DNA of 64,000 bases, taken from assembly GCF_015207705.1 (NCBI RefSeq), contig NZ_JADEWI010000014.1:1-64000 (forward strand). Reading direction: 5' to 3'. The translations under genes were made by a program, and so were the position numbers. The notes under the pieces were generated by a model. The model worked only from the letters and a program-made list of their open reading frames with translations, had not been told where the DNA came from and searched no databases. Positions 39,065 to 48,103 of this stretch are shown piece after piece; within the stretch, counting starts at the first letter, position 1; each line of letters starts with the position of its first letter. Origin of the DNA: Nostoc sp. LEGE 06077. GTDB lineage: Bacteria > Cyanobacteriota > Cyanobacteriia > Cyanobacteriales > Nostocaceae.

Positions 39065-39823
39065 ATGAGCGAAACTAGGCAACGGCGAATAGTTATTGGG
39101 GATGTGCATGGCCATTATGAAGGCTTGATGACTCTGTTAGAGGCGATCGCCCCAACATCAGATGATCAAGTTTATTTTCTCGGAGACTTAATTGATCGAG
39201 GCCCTCACAGCTACCATGTAGTGAATTTTGTCCGACAGAATAATTATCCCTGTCTGCTAGGTAATCATGAGCAGATGTTGTTAAGTATTCTCACTCAAAA
39301 AAATATTCCTCCACAAGCTATGCAAGCTTGGCTATACAGTGGTGGACAAGCTACTCTCAGTAGCTACCAAACGTCTACCATTCCCGAAGACCATTTGGAC
39401 TGGTTTCAGGCTCTGCCGACCTATCTAGATTTGGGCGACATTTGGTTAACTCACGCCGGATTAGACCCGAATATGCCTCTATCAGAACAAACTGCCGAGC
39501 AATTCTGCTGGATTAGAGACGAATTTCACAGTATTGAAAAGCCTTACTTTCCTGATAAGTTAATTATTGTTGGGCATACCATAACTTTTACTTTACCAAA
39601 CGTTACTCCTGGTAAACTAGCCGAAGGTAGAGGATGGCTAGATATAGATACCGGAGCCTATCATCCCCGCAGTGGTTGGTTAACTGGATTAGATATTACC
39701 AATCAGCTAATTTATCAAGTGAATGTTTTTCAAAATAGTCTACGTACCTTGCCCTTAGACGATGGGGTGGTGACAGTTGAGCCTTCCCAAATTAAAGCTC
39801 GCCGCCATCCACAGCGAGCGTAG
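39065..39823 (+). CDS. PPP-family metallophosphatase
   Basis: The 252-residue protein has the metal-binding motifs of PPP Ser/Thr phosphatases and ApaH-like enzymes: GDVHG (12-16), GDLIDRG (40-46), GNHEQ (66-70), then HAGLDPN and GHT further on. The size suits bacterial PrpA/PrpE or symmetrical Ap4A hydrolase-like proteins. The substrate cannot be read from sequence. The start ATG follows AGCAG. Confidence 0.9.
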   Translation: MSETRQRRIVIGDVHGHYEGLMTLLEAIAPTSDDQVYFLGDLIDRGPHSYHVVNFVRQNNYPCLLGNHEQMLLSILTQKNIPPQAMQAWLYSGGQATLSSYQTSTIPEDHLDWFQALPTYLDLGDIWLTHAGLDPNMPLSEQTAEQFCWIRDEFHSIEKPYFPDKLIIVGHTITFTLPNVTPGKLAEGRGWLDIDTGAYHPRSGWLTGLDITNQLIYQVNVFQNSLRTLPLDDGVVTVEPSQIKARRHPQRA

Positions 39824-39854
39824 TTTTTGCTTGTCGATTGCACAATAAATAAAA

Positions 39855-40712
39855 TTAAACTAACGGTCGGATATTAGCTCGATAAGCAGCGTTATCCAAG
39901 CCATCACGCCTATTACTAGGTTGAGCGTTAATTGCACGTTTAAGATTAGTAATGCGATCGCTTGTCGCCGGGTGTGTACTTAAGAACGTTGGGCCAGAAC
40001 CACTTTTTAGCAGCTTTTGCATAAAGGAAACCATCCCTGATTGGGCATACCCTGCTCTTGTTAAAGTTCTTAAACCTCTTTTATCAGCATCAAACTCATC
40101 TTGACGACTGCGGGGACGGTTGAGCGCTAAGTCTACGCCAATAGCCACCGCTTGATTCCGGTCTAAACCTGCGGCTGTAGCTACACCACTAGCGAGCGCT
40201 CTTTGTCGCATTTGTTTAACTAAGTGTTTACCGCCTATGTGACCAATTTCATGAGCTATCACACTGGCTAATTCCGCTTCATTTTCGGCTGTTTTTAATA
40301 AACCTGTATTGACATAAACAAAACCCCCTGTAGTAGCAAAAGCATTTACAGCGTTGTCTTCTACCACTTGGAAGGTAAAGGGAAGATTGGGGCGATCGCT
40401 ATTGGCGGCTAATTTTTGACCAATTTCTTGCACATAACGATTCACCGCTTCATTTCGATACAAACGAATTTCACTACGTAGTTCATCGTTCATCTGTTTG
40501 CCAAGTTCTACCTCCTGGCGATCAGATATATTAGACAGCTGAAGTATTTGCGCTCCTTGGAACAACAACGGTAATAAATCTATAGCCCGTCCAGGCGCGG
40601 GAGTACTCAGACACAAACTCAGAGCAACTACCACCGACATTATCGGATATAACCAACTACGTCGCCACTGACGATAATTTGCCGAAAAACTTTTCCAAGT
40701 CATCATAAGCAC
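39855..40712 (-). CDS. M48-family metallopeptidase (BepA/LoiP-like)
   Basis: The 285-residue protein has an N-terminal hydrophobic segment (about 20-40; signal peptide or anchor) and the zinc motif HEIGH in ASVIAHEIGHIGGKHL. The third ligand Glu lies in QDEFDADKRGL. QEIGQKLAANS and FVYVNTGLL are typical of the periplasmic BepA/LoiP branch, which degrades misfolded outer-membrane proteins. It is monocistronic and convergent with the phosphatase gene. Confidence 0.92.
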   Translation of the reverse strand: MLMMTWKSFSANYRQWRRSWLYPIMSVVVALSLCLSTPAPGRAIDLLPLLFQGAQILQLSNISDRQEVELGKQMNDELRSEIRLYRNEAVNRYVQEIGQKLAANSDRPNLPFTFQVVEDNAVNAFATTGGFVYVNTGLLKTAENEAELASVIAHEIGHIGGKHLVKQMRQRALASGVATAAGLDRNQAVAIGVDLALNRPRSRQDEFDADKRGLRTLTRAGYAQSGMVSFMQKLLKSGSGPTFLSTHPATSDRITNLKRAINAQPSNRRDGLDNAAYRANIRPLV

Positions 40713-41034
40713 TTCTGATAATAGTTTTAGGACAAGCGAAAATAATTAAGACAAAATATGAGACGAAATTATAGCTTGTGAAGTTGCATTTTCATCTTAT
40801 GACTACGGATGCGATCGCCCATATTCTCCCCAGAGGTATTTATTTGAATGAGGTGATAGCGCGTGTGTAAAGGATTGGCAACTTTACGCCGATTTTTTCA
40901 ACTCGTGATACACTGTCGCAAGACTGCAACGTCCAGCCATTTTCAGCCTTATTTTCAGTCGGAAAATCTACCGTGTCCCAGATCAATTTTGTTGCTACAA
41001 TCAAATACTTTGTTTGTCTATAGGAAAAGTTTTT

Positions 41035-41568
41035 ATGGCTATTTTTGATTCTAAAGGTCGCCTGTTCGGGAAAATCAATATTCTTGATTTAGGCGCTGCA
41101 CTCGTAATTCTCCTAGTCATAGTTGGAATCTTCATTTTTCCCGGAACCTCTGGTTCTGTTGCCCAAGTGGGTGCGAAAACAGTACCCATTGAGGTAGATT
41201 TAGCAGTACGAGGCTTGAATGTGCGCGACCCTGAACGCTTGTTTGATAATGGATTTAAAAAAGGCGGAAAAACCAACGTTATTATCCGTAATCAACCTTA
41301 CGGTCAAATTGGCATTAAATCGGTGCAACTGCTACCAAGAACGATAACCGCGACTCAACCAGATGGTTCTGTGAAAGAATTGCCAGATCCTAGAACTAAC
41401 AATTTCAGTACAGATATGCTGTTAACCTTGGAAGGTAAAGCTCAAGTCACCGAAAGTGGCCCAGTTTTAGGTAACAGCAAAGTTAAAATCGGTATGCCTT
41501 TTGAGTTAGAAGGCTATAACTACAACTTTAATGCCACTGTGATTGATGTGCGTGTGCAAAATAAATAG
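41035..41568 (+). CDS. DUF4330 membrane-anchored protein
   Basis: I choose ATG 41035 (MAIFDSKGRLFGKINILDLG); the open frame begins at a TTG 21 bases earlier. One membrane helix spans about residues 20-40 (ALVILLVIVGIFIF), followed by a beta-rich domain with two similar parts, consistent with DUF4330. The family is found in cyanobacteria and some Firmicutes and its function is unknown. A hairpin at 41574 follows. Confidence 0.85.
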   Translation: MAIFDSKGRLFGKINILDLGAALVILLVIVGIFIFPGTSGSVAQVGAKTVPIEVDLAVRGLNVRDPERLFDNGFKKGGKTNVIIRNQPYGQIGIKSVQLLPRTITATQPDGSVKELPDPRTNNFSTDMLLTLEGKAQVTESGPVLGNSKVKIGMPFELEGYNYNFNATVIDVRVQNK

Positions 41569-41573
41569 TGCTG

Positions 41574-41605
41574 AGTGCTGAGTCAAGTAAAAAGTACTCA
41601 GCACT
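41574..41605. terminator. Hairpin between convergent DUF4330 and hydrolase genes
   Basis: agtgctgagt (41574-41583) pairs perfectly with actcagcact (41596-41605) around a 12-base A-rich loop. It is also a member of the AGTGCTGAGT repeat family seen at 12226 and 25605. It probably works as a two-way terminator. Confidence 0.65.
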
Positions 41606-41614
41606 GATTAACTA

Positions 41615-42508
41615 TTAACCATTGACTAAAGGTAAAAACTGGCGAATTAATCCAATGGTGACGGCTGGTAGTTCCAACTGGGGTGTTAATCCTACATCTT
41701 CTAATTCTTGAAATACGCGAATTGCTTGGGGGTTCTTTTCTGCCAAACGGCGACCAATTTCGGGGCCAGTAAATTGGGATTTTTGCCCCCAAATCATCGC
41801 CGTGGGAGTGGTCAGCTTTTCAATGTCAACGGATAAATCAAAGCATAAGTCACCGCGCACAAAAGATAGTGCCGCATATTCAGCATTCGGCTGCTGGGCA
41901 GATTGGAGATAAGCCTCGACAATTTCTTGATAGACTCGACTAGCTTGAGCAAATTGTCTTTGCTCTAAAAAATTGCGAATTCCTGCTTCTGTAGCAATAC
42001 CCGTACTGTAGAGTAAACGGTCAATAATCGGTACGCTGACCAACTGAGCAAAAAAACTCTGGGAGTAGTCTGTGCCAAAATCAGATAGTCCAGCAGGTGT
42101 GGTGAGAATTAAAGACTTGAATAATTCAGGATGAGCGATCGCTACTCGAATTGTCAAGGCAGCGGTCAGAGAAGAAGCGATCACCGTTACTGGTTCGATA
42201 CAAGTTTGCTGCAAAAATTCCCGAATCGTCGTTAAATAATCATCAATCTGGTAATTCCGCACTGGATGTTCTGATTTACCCCACCCAATTAAGTCTGGGG
42301 CGAGAATGCGATATTCACTAGCAAAAGCTGGGTAAACCTTCGACCACTCATAAGCAGAAGAACCACCACCAAAGCCATGTAGAAATACGAGTGTTTCTGG
42401 TTTGGCGATCGCTTCGTCCTGCCAAAGTGTGCCAGTAGCAGTGTAATATACCATTCGTCCTAGAGATGTCATGATCGAGCGTTGCTCAAATCCTTGTGCC
42501 TGAAGCAT
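41615..42508 (-). CDS. Alpha/beta-hydrolase fold protein with altered catalytic motifs
   Basis: The 297-residue protein has the fold markers LVFLHGFGGGSSAYEW (oxyanion loop, about 35-48), LAPDLIGWGKSEHP and FKSLILTTPAGL. The nucleophile elbow reads VIASSLTAA rather than GxSxG. The segment that normally carries the catalytic His (GHxPxxExP) reads DVGLTPQLELP, with Leu in its place. It may therefore be a binding or structural protein, or use another His. Cyanobacteria have several hydrolases of this type of unknown substrate. The start is ATG 42508. Confidence 0.8.
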   Translation of the reverse strand: MLQAQGFEQRSIMTSLGRMVYYTATGTLWQDEAIAKPETLVFLHGFGGGSSAYEWSKVYPAFASEYRILAPDLIGWGKSEHPVRNYQIDDYLTTIREFLQQTCIEPVTVIASSLTAALTIRVAIAHPELFKSLILTTPAGLSDFGTDYSQSFFAQLVSVPIIDRLLYSTGIATEAGIRNFLEQRQFAQASRVYQEIVEAYLQSAQQPNAEYAALSFVRGDLCFDLSVDIEKLTTPTAMIWGQKSQFTGPEIGRRLAEKNPQAIRVFQELEDVGLTPQLELPAVTIGLIRQFLPLVNG

Positions 42509-43100
42509 ATATATAGTTTCTTGTTTGAGTGAGGTATATTTCGTTGAGGTTAGGGGTTAGAGGCTAGTTAGGTTGTACCTTATACAATTGGGAACGGCTA
42601 CATTTGCCGTTCATTTATCAATACAGCAATAACCGGGAACCAGGTTGAAGATCTTTTCTGGGATGGATTTTGCCGTCAATCCTGTATCTGATGCAAGTGC
42701 ATCCCGCTAACACTCGCTTCACCCCAAACACACAGTACTTTCATAGGATTTCCGTAAAATAGCCCATTGCTATTATTAGCAAATCCTGAATTTCTTCACC
42801 TCTAGCCTTCGCCAGATTAAGCAGATGTAAAATTACTGGCTTACGTGTAAAGATTTAGTGATTTTTTTGTCTCTGATTTGCCGTGTATTTGCTCGGAAAT
42901 ACCCACACAAAAGGCTTTGCTCAAGTAGCCTGTATTACTTTAGTTATATAAGGGTTATCAGTTTTTTATGGTAATCTATCAGAAAACTCACGTAAGTTTT
43001 GAGCGTCCAGAATAGTTGAAATACCTAAGATTAACAACGATTCTGCGTTCAACAAAAACAGCTTTAGATATAATTACTTATCTAAATCGTTCTCTAGGTA
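42509..43100. other. Spacer upstream of divergent hydrolase and hypothetical gene
   Basis: About 590 bases without a gene. A 7-bp perfect hairpin, gaacggc (42592-42598) with gccgttc (42606-42612), lies about 85 bases upstream of the hydrolase. No promoter with both consensus boxes, tRNA or repeat was recognised. Confidence 0.6.
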
Positions 43101-43694
43101 ATGGTAAGGCGGGGCGTTGTGGTAAAGCAGGCTACTCTTCAATCGGATAAAGCACCAACGTTGGCAGATTTCAAAGATGTACTGGACAACTGCGATGTGC
43201 ATATAGCTTCAGCGTGGCGGGGACAGTTGGCAGAAACTCTCGAAACAGCCAAAGTAGGTATCCCTATTTGTGTGTGTTTAAACTTAGAAGATTTAAAATG
43301 TTTTGAATCTGTAGAGACTCAGTATGAGCGTTGGGGTGTAATTTTCCGAAATTCCATCGCCATCCAACCTTCTAATCCAGCATTTCCCACCCATTCTGGT
43401 CAAATAGTATTGATGGGTTCACCGAAAAGCGGATTTCTCGAAGCGAGTTTTGTACATCCAGTCAACTATGTTAGTGCTTATGTTACTAGTTCGCAACGGC
43501 TAGTAATGTCTGCTTATGATAGCGATCGTCAACTCCTCAGCCAAACAGTACTTCCTGGCGGCAATCTCGCCAATTCTGACTCATCTGTACCTCCAAACAC
43601 ATTATTATCTGTTACAGCGGGTAGCATTCACTTTGTTACCTTTTGTGCGTTTGATGGTCAATTCACCATTGACGACTTTCGTTTTTGTCTCTAA
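43101..43694 (+). CDS. Conserved cyanobacterial protein of unknown function
   Basis: The 197-residue protein starts MVRRGVVVKQATLQ. The C-terminal half is beta-rich, with strands such as FLEASFVHPVNYVSAYVTSS and VTAGSIHFVTFCAFDGQFTI, ending DDFRFCL. This resembles jelly-roll-like ends of surface or PEP-CTERM proteins (final phrase FTIDDFRF), but there is no signal peptide or anchor. I do not recognise the family. It stands alone between two spacers. Confidence 0.7.
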   Translation: MVRRGVVVKQATLQSDKAPTLADFKDVLDNCDVHIASAWRGQLAETLETAKVGIPICVCLNLEDLKCFESVETQYERWGVIFRNSIAIQPSNPAFPTHSGQIVLMGSPKSGFLEASFVHPVNYVSAYVTSSQRLVMSAYDSDRQLLSQTVLPGGNLANSDSSVPPNTLLSVTAGSIHFVTFCAFDGQFTIDDFRFCL

Positions 43695-43842
43695 TTGGTT
43701 CCCTGTTCCTACTTGATGTATGAGTTACAGGTACGCCATTTAACTAAAGACTGACAATAATCAGTAATTTTGTCTTCATCATGCGCCTAATCCCTGGTAA
43801 AAGATATATTAGAAAATCTCGTAAACAAATTAGGTAAATACT

Positions 43843-44622
43843 GTGGCAAAGGCTTCGTTTTCTTTGCAGCAACTCATCAACCAGATACCCAACTGGTCGC
43901 TTCCAGCGTTGCAGCCAGGAAGTCCAAAGCAGCAAAATTTCAAGCCTTTTTCCAGTCCAGGAAGTGTTCTTAGCTCCCTGACAATAGTCGTTGCGATGCT
44001 TTTATGGAACTGGAAATTGCTATTAGCTCTGATTGTTGGTGTTGGAGTGATGTTAATCACCTACTCAAACCAGCAATGGAACTGGCAACTGCATTGGGGA
44101 GAAATTCAGAAATTTCTCAAAGGGCCAAATCGCCGGTTAGTCTTAGCTGTCGGTAGTGGAGGCCTGGCGACTATTAGCACTTATATGGCAGCTACTATCT
44201 GGGTTGACTCTCACAGCCCTTGGATGGCTACTGGGGCGATTTTGCAAGGCTTGGGAACTTTATTAACTTTAGTTCTGCTGCTTTGGCAAATTCTCAGTCG
44301 TTATACCAATCAAGAACAAGATATCTTTGAGCAGTTGTTACTCAACTTAACAGAACAAGACCCCTTAAAACGGTTGATAGCTGTACGTCGATTGACTAAA
44401 TTTATTGCTCGTCAGCCAGTTAATGCGGCGCTACAGCAAGAAGTTGCCCAATGTTTACAACTTCTTTTGACTAAAGAGGGAGAAACCATCATTCGAGAGG
44501 CAGCCTTTGAAAGTTTACAAACCTTGGAGTGCTTAAATAATCTTTCCTCCAGCACAGCTATGCCTCTAAAACCAGTCAAGTTAAAAGTCCAAACCCAAAA
44601 GTCTCAAGTTTTGAACTATTAG
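43843..44622 (+). CDS. Membrane protein with helical-repeat C terminus
   Basis: The 259-residue protein starts at GTG 43843. Two pairs of hydrophobic helices lie at about residues 44-75 and 100-150. The C-terminal part (about 160-225) has HEAT/Armadillo-like helices (DPLKRLIAVRRLTKFIARQ, AAFESLQTLECL). No catalytic motif is seen. It may be a scaffold at the membrane. It is convergent with the ftsE-like gene, with only 26 bases between. Confidence 0.7.
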   Translation: MAKASFSLQQLINQIPNWSLPALQPGSPKQQNFKPFSSPGSVLSSLTIVVAMLLWNWKLLLALIVGVGVMLITYSNQQWNWQLHWGEIQKFLKGPNRRLVLAVGSGGLATISTYMAATIWVDSHSPWMATGAILQGLGTLLTLVLLLWQILSRYTNQEQDIFEQLLLNLTEQDPLKRLIAVRRLTKFIARQPVNAALQQEVAQCLQLLLTKEGETIIREAAFESLQTLECLNNLSSSTAMPLKPVKLKVQTQKSQVLNY

Positions 44623-44648
44623 CCAACTTCTGCGATAATTTTCCGACT

Positions 44649-45398
44649 TCATTTCCGAGACAATCTGCCATTACGAACTTGCACCACAGGATGATTACAC
44701 CGGCGCACCAGTTGTTCATCGTGGGTGGTCACAATAACTGTAGCCCCAAAAGAATTTAACTTTTGCAGAATTTGGATCACTTGCCAAGAATTATCTGGAT
44801 CTAGGTTTCCTGTGGGTTCATCAGCTAATAGTAATGGTGGTGTCCCGACGATCGCCCGTGCTACACTCACTCTTTGTTGCTCTCCCCCCGAAAGCTGATC
44901 AGGAAAACAGTTGGCTTTAGAAAGTAAACCTACCAGCTTTAATGTTGGTTCTAAACGCCGTTGAATTTCCTTGCGAGTGTAACCTTGTGCTTGCAGTACA
45001 AATGTTACATTCTCTGCCACAGTCCTTTGGGGAATGAGTTTGTAATCTTGAAAGACAATGCCAATCCGTCGTCGTAACAGTGATAAGCGATCGCCCCGCA
45101 AATCTGTGAGATTGCAGTCATTGACAATTACTTCTCCTTGAGTAGGTAATTCTTCACCATATAACAGCTTCAACAGTGTTGACTTACCAGAACCACTTGG
45201 CCCGGTAATAAACAAAAATTCTTTCTGTTTCACCTCTAAACTCACATCCAATAATCCATGACAGCCATTGTTATAAGTTTTTGACACAGAGCGTAACTGC
45301 ACAATGGGAGCATCACTACTGCTTGGCGGTGGAGAAGTACTATCTTTTGCGGGAAGATTTTGATCAGTTTTGACTGGAGTTTTTGTAACGGTTCTCAT
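44649..45398 (-). CDS. ftsE: FtsE-like ABC transporter ATP-binding protein
   Basis: The 249-residue ATPase has Walker A GPSGSGKST, signature LSGGEQQRVSVARA, Walker B LLLADEPTGNLD and a His switch, TTHDEQL. The short insert pattern (RRRIGIVFQDYKLIPQRTVAENV) is that of FtsE. A Pro/Ser-rich N-terminal extension of about 30 residues is typical of cyanobacteria. FtsE works with FtsX to control septal wall hydrolases. No ftsX gene is adjacent, which is usual in this group. LolD-type function is the alternative. Confidence 0.85.
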   Translation of the reverse strand: MRTVTKTPVKTDQNLPAKDSTSPPPSSSDAPIVQLRSVSKTYNNGCHGLLDVSLEVKQKEFLFITGPSGSGKSTLLKLLYGEELPTQGEVIVNDCNLTDLRGDRLSLLRRRIGIVFQDYKLIPQRTVAENVTFVLQAQGYTRKEIQRRLEPTLKLVGLLSKANCFPDQLSGGEQQRVSVARAIVGTPPLLLADEPTGNLDPDNSWQVIQILQKLNSFGATVIVTTHDEQLVRRCNHPVVQVRNGRLSRK

Positions 45399-45701
45399 TT
45401 GCAGAATGTATGCACCTAGTTAGAACGAAACATCTAAAAAATGTAAATTTTAAGATTCTCTTAAAAATAAGGATTCCCAGGACACATCTAGGAATCTCAA
45501 GTTCAAGAGCAAAAATTAAATTTCTTTGAAGTTTTCCGTACTAACCACAAGAGCCGTAAGTAGGTTGGCGTTAAAAATTATCGTTATGATAAGGCAAAAG
45601 GCATAAGGGAAGAGGATTATAGCTTTGCTTACTTTTTTTAACTTAGTTTTGCTTTTTCCCACCGACTTACTTAATCAGAGAGTAGGTATCAATCAAATCC
45701 A

Positions 45702-45736
45702 AAGTCAAAAAAGTTGCCTTATAAGCTTTTTGACTT
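45702..45736. terminator. Hairpin downstream of the wecG-like gene
   Basis: aagtcaaaaa (45702-45711) pairs perfectly with tttttgactt (45727-45736). It lies about 50 bases past the wecG-like stop, on the minus-strand transcript. The remainder of the 45399-45786 spacer is AT-rich and shows only a weak gattcc/ggaatc hairpin at about 45472-45496. Confidence 0.5.
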
Positions 45737-45786
45737 CACAGCGGTGCTAGTTTTATTTTGATTTTTTCCTTCCTACTCTCGACTCT

Positions 45787-46542
45787 CTAGGAAATTGCAC
45801 TTTTGGTAGTCAAGCGGTAAACAAACGCTTTGAGTGCAAACTCTGGTAAAGCTAACATCCGTCGCCAACGCCAAGGTTCTTGATATAACCGATATAGCCA
45901 TTCCAAATTATTATTGCCCAACCAAGCAGGAGCGCGGGTTTTGCTTCCTGACCAAATGTCAAGACTACCGCCAACACCAATCCAAATTGCTTGGGGACAT
46001 AAATGACGGTTTTGGGCAATCCATAATTCTTGACGCGGTACTCCCAAACCTACCAAAATGACTTGCGGCTGTAATTGGGTAAGAGTTTGGTGTAGTTGGG
46101 CTTCTTCTTCTGGAGAATGATAGCCAGAATGAGTACCAACTATATTTAAATCTGGGGCTTGCTGCTCCCAGAAATCTGCGGCTTTTGTGGCTACCCCAGG
46201 TGCGCCGCCATAAAAAAATACTTTTGTCCCTTTTTGTTTTTGTCCAATTTCTCGCAGTAATGTCTCTGCTAGTTCAATTCCTGGACAACGTTGAACTTTT
46301 TGCCAAAAAAGCCACTGCAAATACAAAACAACACCAGCGCCATCGGGTATGACTAACTCAGCATCGTGAATTACCTTAGCTAGTGCGTTGTTTCGCTCTG
46401 CTTGCATAGTCATTTCTGCATTCAGCGTTACTACATGAGTACCTCTGCTGTGTTGCAGGCATTCTAGCAACCAGCCTGGATAGTTACTCATGACATGAAC
46501 TGGTATTCCTAGTACCGAAAATACTTTAGGCGGTTTTGACAT
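45787..46542 (-). CDS. WecG/TagA/CpsF-family glycosyltransferase
   Basis: The 251-residue GT26 enzyme has VVTLNAEMTMQAERN (about 36-50), the catalytic-site VIPDGAGVVL, VFFYGGAPGV and LVGLGVPRQELWIAQNR (about 155-171) followed by WIGVGGSLDIWSG. Family members add N-acetylmannosaminuronic acid or ManNAc to lipid-linked sugars in exopolysaccharide or teichoic acid synthesis. Here it probably acts in extracellular polysaccharide formation. It is monocistronic. The start is ATG 46542. Confidence 0.93.
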   Translation of the reverse strand: MSKPPKVFSVLGIPVHVMSNYPGWLLECLQHSRGTHVVTLNAEMTMQAERNNALAKVIHDAELVIPDGAGVVLYLQWLFWQKVQRCPGIELAETLLREIGQKQKGTKVFFYGGAPGVATKAADFWEQQAPDLNIVGTHSGYHSPEEEAQLHQTLTQLQPQVILVGLGVPRQELWIAQNRHLCPQAIWIGVGGSLDIWSGSKTRAPAWLGNNNLEWLYRLYQEPWRWRRMLALPEFALKAFVYRLTTKSAIS

Positions 46543-47200
46543 AGCCTATTCTTGATTAGCCTCACATCACACCAGATTGTCTCGAACGATAGTTTATCAA
46601 ATATTTTAATAAGTCGCCTAGGCAATTTCGGGCAAATATGAGTGAGAAAATTACACAGATAAAAGTCTTTCAGCCCTTTTGCTGAGAGGATAGTACATGA
46701 GAAAGTTGTGATATATACCCAGATTTTTTGGGGATAAAAATTTCTAATGTTTAGACCTTCTGGTATCCTATTGATTTGCGATGTTTCATAATTAACCTTG
46801 ATTAGAATGGGATTTTTACTAACGATCGCATTCTGCTCATCAATAATGAGTGGTAGACAAGTATGAATCTATCGTAAGTCAACCAGTATACTCATAAAAA
46901 AGGAGGTTAGCTTTTACATAACCTAAGTAAGTTTGCTTACCAGTCAAAATATTTAACAAAATATAACTCATTGGGGACAGTACTTGTATCTCTGGTATAA
47001 CCAGAGCAATTTTAATATTCTAGGGAAATGCTCTTGGGGAATTAATTACTCACTCAGTTAGTAAAACTACTAAATACTAGGCTTACCTAGGCGAAACTTC
47101 TATATTTATTTTTTACGAATGTTTTTCAATGACAATCTACTAAGATTTTTGCATTAACTCGGTTTGACAGTTCAGTTAGTTTAACGGGCGGAAGTTGACA
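46543..47200. other. Long spacer between divergent wecG-like and response regulator genes
   Basis: About 650 bases, AT-rich, without a gene. A weak aggtta/taacct hairpin (46904-46924) and one cgatcgc site are present. It must contain promoters for both divergent genes, but none with two good boxes was found. Confidence 0.6.
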
Positions 47201-47917
47201 ATGAGTAAAATTCGGATTGTTTTGATCGAAGATCATGACCTCACCCGTGTTGGTATTCGGACAGCACTACAGCAAAAAGAAGAGATTGAAGTGCTAGGCG
47301 AAGCAGGCAATGCTGCGGAAGGCTTAAAATTGTTAAAAATCTTACAACCAGATATTGCGATCGTCGATATTGGCTTACCCGATAAAGATGGTATCGCACT
47401 TACCAAAGAAATTAAAGCTCTTGCCACAGGAGAAGATGCCACAAAAGTGTTAATTTTAACACTTCGAGATAATAAAGAAGCCGTGCTGGCAGCTTTTGCC
47501 GCTGGGGCAGACTCTTACTGTATGAAAGATATCAAGTTTGATAATTTGCTAGAAGCAGTTCGAGTTACGTACAATGGCAACGCTTGGATTGATCCAGCGA
47601 TCGCCAGAATTGTGTTACAACAGGCACAACAAAATTCCTCTAAACAGGAACCGGCTCTAACAGACAACAAAAATATCCCCCAAAATCAAGGCACTGGGGA
47701 AAGTGAGGAAATAATTGACCCTTATACCCTGACAGAACGAGAGTTGGAAGTGTTACAGTTAATTGTCGAAGGTTGTAGCAACGCAGTTATAGCTGAACGA
47801 CTTTATATTACCGTTGGGACTGTAAAAACACATGTCCGTAATATTTTAAATAAGCTATGCGCTGATGACCGTACCCAAGCAGCAGTTAGAGCTTTGCGTT
47901 CTGGGTTGGTTGGATGA
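47201..47917 (+). CDS. NarL/LuxR-type response regulator
   Basis: I choose ATG 47201 (MSKIRIVLIEDHD); the frame opens at TTG 47195. The receiver (1-120) has the acidic pair in EDHD, phospho-Asp56 in IVDIGLPDKDG and Lys in YCMKDIKF. A Gln/Ser/Asn-rich linker (145-170) leads to a LuxR-type helix-turn-helix (175-235; LTERELEVLQLIVEG, VGTVKTHVRNILNKL). It is a transcription factor controlled by an unknown kinase. The next unit, at 48104, is on the same strand 186 bases on. Confidence 0.95.
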   Translation: MSKIRIVLIEDHDLTRVGIRTALQQKEEIEVLGEAGNAAEGLKLLKILQPDIAIVDIGLPDKDGIALTKEIKALATGEDATKVLILTLRDNKEAVLAAFAAGADSYCMKDIKFDNLLEAVRVTYNGNAWIDPAIARIVLQQAQQNSSKQEPALTDNKNIPQNQGTGESEEIIDPYTLTERELEVLQLIVEGCSNAVIAERLYITVGTVKTHVRNILNKLCADDRTQAAVRALRSGLVG

Positions 47918-48103
47918 GGTTATTTTAGGGTGTAGCAACCCTGAAATAAATTGAGGAAGCAGTCAACTTTGAGTAAATTTCTCATTTCAAAGTGGGCAAT
48001 TTCTATAGATTAAGCCTAGCTTTTTATTTGTTTGTAGGTTGTCATCGGGTGGGATAAAAATTGTATTATCTCGCCACACAAGTATCGGAAATTAAAGTCA
48101 AAT

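Noticed and set aside
40863-41048. 61-codon plus-strand frame before the DUF4330 gene
   Set aside because: Weak start, Cys/His/Phe-rich odd composition, and it overlaps the true start of the DUF4330 gene.
42592-42612. Hairpin gaacggc/gccgttc as the terminator of a small RNA
   Set aside because: The stem is only 7 bp without a T tract, and no promoter is visible nearby.
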